Assembly (NCBI GenBank): GCA_020349865.1
Contig: CP070700.1
Coordinates: 4,647,470 to 4,668,865 of the forward strand
Source of the DNA: Desulfobacteraceae bacterium
Lineage (GTDB): Bacteria > Desulfobacterota > DSM-4660 > Desulfatiglandales > Desulfatiglandaceae
Direction of reading: 5' to 3'
Length of the DNA: 21,396 nt
This document shows, piece after piece, positions 15,882-21,396 of the stretch (position 1 is its first letter; each line of letters begins with the position of its first letter). Position numbers and translations under genes: made by a program. The notes under the pieces are model-generated. The model did not search any database, was not told the DNA's origin, and worked only from the letters and a program-made list of their open reading frames with translations.

Positions 15882-16565
15882 TCACCTTTCAGGCCGACGG
15901 GTTGCAAACAATGCCTCGCGTTCTTCGTGTGTGAGTCCTTCCATCGCCACAGTTATCTTGTCTTCATCGTAGCAGACACGATTACGCCCTTTGGCCTTCG
16001 CCTCAAGTAGAAAACGGTCTGCTCGTTGGATAAATTTTTCTACTGAGAGCTTTTTTCTTCCCCTGTACGAATCCACTCCAAAACTGGCTGTCAGGCTGAC
16101 AAGTTTACCGTTAAGCTTTATAGGTGAATTTGCCAGAGCGAGGCGCAAACGTTCCGCAGCACTAATAGCCTGGGGCAGACGGGTTCCTGGCAGTATAGCA
16201 ATAAACTCCTCGCCTCCATACCGGCAGGCCATGTCTATGCGTCGTAAGTTCTCGCGCCAGATGCTGCTCAGCCATTGGAGTGCCTTATTACCGCATTCAT
16301 GGCCATGGATATCATTTATTCTTTTAAAGTGGTCCAGGTCGCTCATAATAAGACCAGTGGTAAGACCTGTACGGCGGGTGCGCTCCATTTCCCCCTCAAG
16401 GGCCTTCAACAGGTACCGAAAGTTGAATAGCCCGGTAAGGGTGTCGATTTGGGTTAGTTCACGAAGCTGCTTGCACTCTTCTCTCAAGCGCAGAACTTCA
16501 TCAAAAACCGGACACTCTTGGCTGTTTAGTGGGCATCTTTCCGGCAAATTAAGAAGCTGATCCAA
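15882..16565 (-). CDS. Diguanylate cyclase (GGDEF domain)
   Basis: The 227-residue protein is almost only a GGDEF domain (about 38-200) after a short coiled segment. The active-site motif is GGEEF (117-121). The product-inhibition I-site RRID (108-111) lies exactly five residues upstream, and substrate/metal residues are in DLDHFKRIND. It should make cyclic di-GMP with feedback inhibition, in the cytoplasm. The start is TTG at 16565, with AAGGAGG 5 nt upstream. The frame stays open about 15 codons further up without ATG, GTG or TTG, so an unusual earlier start cannot be fully excluded. No sensory domain is attached, so control must come from partners or expression. First gene of the 16565-11269 cluster. 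Confidence 0.92.
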   Translation of the reverse strand: MDQLLNLPERCPLNSQECPVFDEVLRLREECKQLRELTQIDTLTGLFNFRYLLKALEGEMERTRRTGLTTGLIMSDLDHFKRINDIHGHECGNKALQWLSSIWRENLRRIDMACRYGGEEFIAILPGTRLPQAISAAERLRLALANSPIKLNGKLVSLTASFGVDSYRGRKKLSVEKFIQRADRFLLEAKAKGRNRVCYDEDKITVAMEGLTHEEREALFATRRPER

Positions 16566-16616
16566 TACCGCCTCCTTCGGAACCAGTGCTCGCTCATCCT
16601 CCTGAGTGGCGGTATA

Positions 16617-16645
16617 ATTTTACCAAATTGTTGAACATAATTCAA
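16617..16645 (-). promoter_or_regulatory. Candidate sigma-70 promoter for the cyclase/FlhG/HDOD cluster
   Basis: On the minus strand, TTGAAT (16645-16640), a 17-nt spacer and TAAAAT (16622-16617). The predicted start near 16610 leaves a leader of about 45 nt to the TTG start codon. Confidence 0.45.
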
Positions 16646-16859
16646 TGCCGATCTGAATCTGGCAGCAACTTCAGATTTTTGTCTTATGCAGAAGCAAAGG
16701 GATTTATAGGAAAGTGAATTATGGGTGTTGGGACTATGATGATTGCGAAAACATCAGGCCTGGGATAAATCCAGCCCGAATGGATTTTTTTCGTAAACCA
16801 AACGAGATGGCGGTTCGAACGGCATATAAAAACTAAGATCATAAAATTTATGTCAGTTT

Positions 16860-16951
16860 TTTAACCCAGGTTGTGCAGTAGAATCCGTAGCGAGGCGCAG
16901 AAAATCATAGCGAAACGCGCAGTTGGAGGGTACTGCACAATCTGGGTTAAA
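16860..16951. mobile_element. 92-bp terminal-inverted-repeat element, MITE-like
   Basis: The 21-bp arms (16860-16880 and 16931-16951) are inverted with one mismatch that would still form a G-U pair in RNA. The outer end reads TTTAACCCAGG. Inside are two imperfect direct repeats beginning TAGCGA (16888-16900 and 16908-16922). It carries no open frame of note and lies in a 536-bp gene-free stretch. No clear target-site duplication is visible. It could be a miniature transposable element or a palindromic intergenic repeat. The rest of 16646-17101 shows nothing I can name; a GC-rich imperfect hairpin near 16770 followed by a T-run at about 16788 is too irregular to call. Confidence 0.5.
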
Positions 16952-17101
16952 CATACCTAGTGCGAGGAATAAGCTGATATCCTGCGTTAACGGAAATGGT
17001 CTCTGGACATTATATGAATCTAAGAAATTCTCTTTTGTATCAAGCGTCGAGCATCTATCATCCGGCATCGACTCGCCTCAATAAATAGCAAATGCTTTTC
17101 A

Positions 17102-18346
17102 TCAACTCGCAGGTTTGAGTCCGAGATTAGCTAAGGTTTCACTTACTTCACGAACACTGTATGGTTTGGCCACTACCCCACGGAACCCATATTTCTCAAA
17201 ATCAGTCATCACAGCATCATCAGAATAGCCACTGGAAACGATCCCTATGACCTCAGGGTCAATTTCCATCAATTTCCGGATAGCCTCCTTGCCTCCCATA
17301 CCACCTCGAACGGTTAAGTCCAAAACTACTGCACTAAAGGCCTCTCCTGATTTCATTGCTTCTTTATAAACCTCAATTGCTTCAGCGCCATTTTTAGAGA
17401 ATTCGACCTCATATCCCAGGTGTTTAAGGATTCCGCCAGCAAGGTCTCTGATCATCTTTTCGTCATCCATCACAAGAATCCGACCATTCCCAAAAACAGG
17501 TGTTTCTTTCATGTGCTTCTTATCAGGTTTATATTCAGGCATTTTTGCGTCGGAGGCAGGCAAATATATGCTAAAGGTCGTTCCAACCCCTTCCTGTGAC
17601 TCTACACCAACATCCCCTCCATGTCCCTTAATTATTGAATGGCAGATGGATAACCCCAGCCCCATTCCTTTCTGCGCTCCCATCTCCTTTGTGGAAAAAT
17701 AGGGGTCAAAAATGTTCTCTATATGTTTCTTGGGAATACCAGTACCCTTATCTTCAAAGGAGATTTTAACATACTTCCCCTTTTTTAGAGTAAGAATGCC
17801 ATGGCCAATATTTACATTTTCTGCGGAAACGCTAATGGTTCCCCCATCGCTCATAGCATCTCTTGCATTCATAATCAGGTTGTAGATTGCCTGGCCAATT
17901 TGTGTTTCATCAATTTCAACGGGCCATAATTCCTCCGAAATATGAAATTTATATTTGACGTTGGAACCACTCAGGCTAAATTCAGTTGCTCTTTTAGTTA
18001 GATCCGAAATGGAGGCAGGTTTCTTGATCGGCGCTCCACCCTTAGAAAAGGTGATCAGCTTTTGGGTAAGATCCTTTGCAAGCATTGATGCGTGCTGCGC
18101 TTCATCTAATAGGGCAAAAACTTCATGATCAGGTTCCAGATATGTCTGCGCAAGTGAGATATTACCCATTATTGATGTCAGCAAATTGTTATAGTCATGC
18201 GCAATACCGCCGGAAAGAGCAGCTATTGATTCAAGCTTTTTGACCTTTAGAAGCTCTTCCTCAGTTACTTTGCGTTTAGCGCATACTTTTTCCAACTGCT
18301 TAATTTTCTGCTGCAATTCTTTGTAGGTTGGTGAGTTTGGCAACAT
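17102..18346 (-). CDS. Hybrid histidine kinase, HisKA-HATPase-REC
   Basis: The 414-residue soluble protein has a short N-terminal coiled coil (about 5-40) and a DHp helix with His50 (LSGGIAHDYNNLLTSI). The HATPase has NLIMNARDAM, EDKGTGIP and KGMGLGLSICHSII. A C-terminal receiver (about 288-410) has Asp343 (AVVLDLTVRGGMGGKEA) and VAKPY. There is no sensor domain, so input must come from a partner. The best candidate is the small protein encoded 12 nt upstream in the same direction. GGGGAGG lies 4 nt before the ATG at 18346. The kinase core differs from those at 11269 and 19195 and is not a recent copy. Confidence 0.92.
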   Translation of the reverse strand: MLPNSPTYKELQQKIKQLEKVCAKRKVTEEELLKVKKLESIAALSGGIAHDYNNLLTSIMGNISLAQTYLEPDHEVFALLDEAQHASMLAKDLTQKLITFSKGGAPIKKPASISDLTKRATEFSLSGSNVKYKFHISEELWPVEIDETQIGQAIYNLIMNARDAMSDGGTISVSAENVNIGHGILTLKKGKYVKISFEDKGTGIPKKHIENIFDPYFSTKEMGAQKGMGLGLSICHSIIKGHGGDVGVESQEGVGTTFSIYLPASDAKMPEYKPDKKHMKETPVFGNGRILVMDDEKMIRDLAGGILKHLGYEVEFSKNGAEAIEVYKEAMKSGEAFSAVVLDLTVRGGMGGKEAIRKLMEIDPEVIGIVSSGYSDDAVMTDFEKYGFRGVVAKPYSVREVSETLANLGLKPAS

Positions 18347-18358
18347 AAAACCTCCCCG

Positions 18359-18682
18359 CTAATGAACCGTAATATCATCCCTGATCGCCCAACCGTTCTG
18401 TGGTATTAAAATTGTTTTCGATTGATTTCCGTCCCATACATATAAAACGAGGTCTTTTGTATCCTCCACCCAGAAACTTTTGCATGGTAGGCCATCGGTC
18501 TCGGTCATTATATGATTTTCAACCTGATTACGGTGTTTACTAAAAGACAACATTTTTGCCACTTCCTCATTGATATTTTGTTCTTCTGCCTCCCCGAATT
18601 CTATATCCTCGAGCGAAATTTCATTTAAACTCTTTTGTTCCAAATTTAACCATTCACATATCCTTTTTTTAACGTCAGCCAT
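18359..18682 (-). CDS. Hypothetical small acidic protein, likely partner of the downstream kinase
   Basis: The 107-residue cytoplasmic protein is of unknown family. It starts MADVKKRICEWLNLEQKSLNEISLEDIEFGEAEEQ; the middle is acidic and helical, and the C-terminal half is beta-like (SFWVEDTKDLVLYVWDGNQSKTILIP, ending WAIRDDITVH). No signal or membrane segment. The ATG at 18682 has GGGGAG 6 nt upstream; an in-frame upstream extension to 18742 has no such site. Its stop is 12 nt before the sensorless hybrid kinase, and the two form an operon. A role as input or regulatory partner is inference from position only. Confidence 0.62.
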   Translation of the reverse strand: MADVKKRICEWLNLEQKSLNEISLEDIEFGEAEEQNINEEVAKMLSFSKHRNQVENHIMTETDGLPCKSFWVEDTKDLVLYVWDGNQSKTILIPQNGWAIRDDITVH

Positions 18683-18770
18683 GAACTTCTCCCCTCTGGT
18701 TCTGTTGAAATTTAGTGTGTATGGTTTGTTCAAACTTTGCAATTTATGAGAATGATTTCATCTCAATAAA

Positions 18771-19001
18771 TTATATCGGCGTTTTGTTTATAAACTTGAG
18801 AATTTGTTTGGTTTTTGCCCTCAAATTCTTCTGAAAAATTTTCTTCCCTTTTTGAAGCTTTTCCATCTGTTTTTTTAAAGCCTGAACCTCAATGGATATA
18901 CTAAGCTGGAAACTTGAAATCCCGCCGATAAGGTACTTATTACTCCTCGGCCATGATCCGGTTTGCGATGCCCTAAGCCCTATAGAAGACCTCAGACGAC
19001 G
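18771..19001 (-). other. Open frame of 76 codons without a start; possible gene remnant
   Basis: The frame is open from a TGA at 19002-19004 to TAA at 18771. Its second half reads like a basic coiled coil (EVQALKKQMEKLQKGKKIFQKNL, ending ILKFINKTPI). There is no ATG before residue 46. AAAGGAGG lies upstream on the minus strand near 19045 but leads only to an interrupted frame. It may be a decayed gene or chance. It occupies most of the 18743-19194 gap, whose only other recognisable element is the sigma-54 promoter. Confidence 0.2.
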
Positions 19002-19120
19002 TCAAAAGATTGACGATTTACTGAATTTTCAAAAGCACTGCCTCCTTTAAAACAACCACATGATTAAGCAAAAAGCGTTCAACTGTTTGACATAACTGTT
19101 AAATTATCCATTGCCTGATA

Positions 19121-19136
19121 TGGCACGGTTTCTGCT
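19121..19136 (+). promoter_or_regulatory. Sigma-54 promoter upstream of the MEDS-domain kinase
   Basis: TGGCACGGTTTCTGCT has GG (19122-19123) and GC (19134-19135) exactly 10 nt apart. It differs from TGGCACG-N4-TTGCW at one base. The predicted start near 19147 leaves about 48 nt to the ATG at 19195. Expression would then need an AAA+ enhancer-binding protein, not encoded in this window. Confidence 0.6.
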
Positions 19137-19194
19137 TTAGTTGATTTTGGTTGCAAAGAATGGATTCCTAAAATGACTAAAGAGGAGATCCCAA

Positions 19195-20751
19195 ATGTCA
19201 AAAAACTCCACCTGTGAGAAATTAGAAGAAGCATTCCCTGAGCCACTGTTCCAAAACAAAAGAACGCTGACAGAAATGGGGCCCGGTGACCACGTGTGTT
19301 GGGTCTATGAAACTGATGAACAATTTCGCGCGATGACGTTTCCCTTTTTGCGTCAGGGTTTGGAACAAGACGAAAAGGTCATCTACATCGTGGATGAAGT
19401 GTCGGCTGAAAGACTCCTTACCTCTTTACGGGACGAAGGGGTAGCAGTTGAACCCCACATTTCAATCGGGCAGTTGCAAATCCTTGGCGTTGAAGAAACA
19501 TATATGAGAACGGGGGTTTTCGAACCTGATGATATGATAGAACTGCTGCGTACGGAAACGGAGTGTGCCCTAGCAGAGTCATATTCTGCTCTTCGTGTGA
19601 TTAGTGAAATGAGCTGGATATGTCAAAGATTGCCTAAGTTAGAGGGGCTGATAGAGTACGAGGCTAAGCTAACTGACTTTATACAAAGTAGCAAATGCCT
19701 TGCCATTTGCCAGTACAATATGCGCATCTTTGATCCAGCTGTACTTTTGGATGTGCTGTGTACACACCCCGTCTGTGTTGTGGGAACAGAGACCTACAAT
19801 AATCCTTACTTCATGCCGCCTGCCGAGTTCCTCAGCCGTAACCTGCCAGCGGCGAAATTGCGCAATTGGCTTGATAATCTTTGTGAGCACAAGCGTGCTG
19901 ATGAAGCGCTAAGCACCCTTGCGGGTGGCATTGCACACAATTTTAATAACCTGAATATGGGTATCCGGGGAAATACCTCTTTGATGCTTTTTGAGACCGA
20001 TCCTAATCACTCAAATTATAAAAAGCTTAAAACAATCGAAAAACTTGTTCAAAAAGGATCAAGGCTGATCAGCCAGCTTCTCGGGTATGCCGGGGAAGGC
20101 AGGTATGAAATCAAACGCATTGGCTTAAACAAATTGGTGAGAGAGGCATTCAACACCTTTGGCGATGCTAATAGGGAAATAAGGATACATCTAAAACTTG
20201 CAAAAAACTTATCCGATATAATGGCAGACCAGAGGCAGATCGAGCAGGTTCTACTGAATCTGTATGTAAATGCCTTAGATGCCATGCCCAAAGGCGGCGA
20301 TCTCTATGTAGGAGCGATGAATGTCACTCATGAGGATATGAACGACAAGCCCTATAATCCAAAGCCCGGAAATTATGTCTTGTTGAGTGTTATGGATACG
20401 GGTGTGGGAATAGATAAAAAGGCCATGAAGCGGATTTTTGACCCTTTCTTCTCAACAAAGGGGGTGGGTAAAGGCATGGGACTTGGGTTGTCTTCCGTTT
20501 ATGGTATTGTTAAGGCTCAAGGCGGCTACATAGATGTTTACTCCCAGAAAGGACAGGGTACTACCTTCGAGATCTATCTGCCAGCATCCGAAAAGGAAGC
20601 TACTGAAGAAAAACAGTTGCCCTCAGAAGTACTGAAATTGAAAAAAAGACGGCGTATGTTAGGTGACAAGCCCCTGGTTCCTAAACTTCCAGCTCAGATA
20701 CTGGATGAGAAAGAACAAAACAGACTGAGAGGTCAATATCCGAATATCTAA
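19195..20751 (+). CDS. MEDS-domain sensor histidine kinase with altered H-box
   Basis: The 518-residue soluble protein has an N-terminal MEDS (DcmR-type sensory) domain (about 28-225: GDHVCWVYETDEQFRAM, LEQDEKVIYIVDE). It passes through KRADEALSTLAGG straight into the kinase H-box at His248. The ATPase domain has LYVNALDAM, DTGVGIDKK and KGMGLGLSSVYGIV. The acidic residue after the His is Asn249 (AHNFNN), where most kinases have Asp/Glu. The usual preceding DHp text (as in EAQKMEAIG of the 11269 paralogue) is missing. After ASEKEATEEKQLPSEVL the paralogue's receiver is replaced by a basic 40-residue tail. GAGGAG lies 7 nt before the ATG. It may have weak or altered kinase activity, or act through its MEDS domain. 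Confidence 0.87.
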   Translation: MSKNSTCEKLEEAFPEPLFQNKRTLTEMGPGDHVCWVYETDEQFRAMTFPFLRQGLEQDEKVIYIVDEVSAERLLTSLRDEGVAVEPHISIGQLQILGVEETYMRTGVFEPDDMIELLRTETECALAESYSALRVISEMSWICQRLPKLEGLIEYEAKLTDFIQSSKCLAICQYNMRIFDPAVLLDVLCTHPVCVVGTETYNNPYFMPPAEFLSRNLPAAKLRNWLDNLCEHKRADEALSTLAGGIAHNFNNLNMGIRGNTSLMLFETDPNHSNYKKLKTIEKLVQKGSRLISQLLGYAGEGRYEIKRIGLNKLVREAFNTFGDANREIRIHLKLAKNLSDIMADQRQIEQVLLNLYVNALDAMPKGGDLYVGAMNVTHEDMNDKPYNPKPGNYVLLSVMDTGVGIDKKAMKRIFDPFFSTKGVGKGMGLGLSSVYGIVKAQGGYIDVYSQKGQGTTFEIYLPASEKEATEEKQLPSEVLKLKKRRRMLGDKPLVPKLPAQILDEKEQNRLRGQYPNI

Positions 20752-21147
20752 TAGTGATACTTTTCCTGCCTGTGGCAGATAAGTTTACTTTATAAAAAGT
20801 GCTAGATTGCCATGATCTTTAATCGGCGAGTTTCCCTAAACAGTTTGACAGAACGAGATTTAAAAGCCTCCCGGTATTTGTCACCCCTTTTTTTAATACT
20901 AATAGAATATATAAATTACTTCAGCTCTTGTATCAACAATCGCAAGAACTTAGAACCCTTGACTCTTATTAGTTATTTCTTCAGTAGAGGTTAGAAGTAT
21001 AACATATTCTCACAAAAGGAATTAATGCGTTAATTTTACAAAGTGCGATCGTCACTATGGACGCCCAAAGAACATAGTCAATTAAATTATGATAGATGCT
21101 TTTAAAACCTATGTGCTTCCAATGGGTCAAGCTAAACATTTATTGAG
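20752..21147. other. AT-rich intergenic region, no gene seen
   Basis: The 396 bp have no supported gene. A CTGCC-TGT-GGCAG hairpin (20766-20778) follows the kinase stop but has no T-run. AATTAA-TGCG-TTAATT near 21022 is a short AT-rich stem. Neither is called. Confidence 0.5.
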
Positions 21148-21396
21148 ATGGAACGGGATATGGAAATAATTCTTAAAAAACGGCCAGTTTTTGTCATTGG
21201 TACAGGAAGATGTGGCACCACGTTGCTCACTGATCTGATTCAAGGAAAACAAATACACTGTTTGAAAGAACGTCAAGTCCTTTCAAGAATCCGTGAGCTT
21301 GGCAATCAGCATATTTTCAACCTGTTGTATTGGGGAGATATTACAGAACAATTTTTTCTTAGATTTTTTAAAGCAGTAAGGGTTGATATTCTGAAA
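21148..21396 (+). CDS. Sulfotransferase-family protein, N-terminal part (cut by window end)
   Basis: The visible 83 residues begin MERDMEIILKKRPVFVIGTGRCGTTLLTDLI. The VIGTGRCGTTLL segment (about 15-26) is the 5'-phosphosulfate-binding loop of PAPS-dependent sulfotransferases, which bind the sulfate donor before transfer to a sugar, lipid or protein. The rest of the domain, including the 3'-phosphate motif, lies outside the window. An in-frame TAA sits just upstream, so the start is ATG 21148 or ATG 21160; neither has a strong ribosome binding site. It is unrelated to the preceding kinase by context and may begin a surface-polysaccharide or other accessory region (inference). Confidence 0.75.
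   Translation, partial: MERDMEIILKKRPVFVIGTGRCGTTLLTDLIQGKQIHCLKERQVLSRIRELGNQHIFNLLYWGDITEQFFLRFFKAVRVDILK

Noticed and set aside
15591..16010. 139-codon plus-strand frame across FlhG-like and GGDEF genes
   Set aside because: It spans two real genes and their gap in antisense; no coding evidence.
16566..17101. Possible tRNA or riboswitch in the gap above the cyclase
   Set aside because: No cloverleaf with TTCGA-type arm geometry and no GEMM-like core were found; only a promoter and the inverted-repeat element are supported.
20766..20778. CTGCC-TGT-GGCAG hairpin after the MEDS kinase
   Set aside because: Short stem and no following T-run in either direction.

Overview
The window looks like chromosomal DNA of a deltaproteobacterium in the broad sense (Desulfobacterota-like). 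I base this on moderate GC content, dense two-component signalling with several hybrid kinases of the [11 protein letters not shown] type, an HDOD-histidine kinase, a MEDS-domain kinase, a FlhG-like ATPase beside a diguanylate cyclase, two sigma-54-type promoters, and a DUF4143-type ATPase remnant. This placement is inference. No rRNA, tRNA or CRISPR array was found.

Layout. (1) 1-753: a decayed DUF4143-type AAA ATPase fragment on the minus strand, cut at a 30-bp near-perfect palindrome, then mostly gene-free DNA. (2) 754-1518 (+): a DjlA-like membrane-anchored TerB/J-domain co-chaperone. (3) 7414-1620 (-): a tightly coupled four-gene operon for a tripartite ABC export system: TolC-like outer-membrane lipoprotein, MacA-like adaptor with an unusual C-terminal repeat tail, MacB/LolD-type ATPase, and separate MacB-type permease. 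(4) 7686-9945 (+), divergent from it: Spy/CpxP-like periplasmic protein, ECF sigma factor, putative transmembrane anti-sigma, and a membrane-anchored protein with two CpxP-like units. The 271-bp gap between the two operons holds two divergent ECF-type promoters of identical form, TGTAAC-N17-CGAC, whose -35 boxes form a 13-bp perfect inverted repeat. The simplest reading is one envelope-stress regulon: the sigma/anti-sigma/sensor module (arranged like CnrH-CnrY-CnrX) controls both itself and the efflux pump.

(5) 9946-10571: two small minus-strand frames, one resembling a ParB/KorB-like HTH remnant, then a sigma-54-like promoter. (6) 10572-11264 (+): a J-domain/receiver fusion, converging at 4 bp with (7) a minus-strand signalling cluster 16565-11269: GGDEF cyclase, FlhG-like ATPase, HDOD-histidine kinase and a REC-PAS-HK-REC hybrid kinase. 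(8) 16566-17101: a promoter and a 92-bp terminal-inverted-repeat element. (9) 18682-17102 (-): a small unknown protein and a hybrid kinase. (10) 19195-20751 (+): a MEDS-domain kinase behind a good sigma-54-type promoter, with a kinase core paralogous to that of the hybrid kinase at 11269-13200 but altered at its H-box. (11) 21148 onward: a sulfotransferase-family gene cut by the window end.

The most notable system is the divergent ECF-controlled CpxP-fold sensor and ABC efflux locus, in which Spy/CpxP-like or SPEE-repeat sequences occur in the secreted protein, the anchored sensor and the tail of the pump adaptor.
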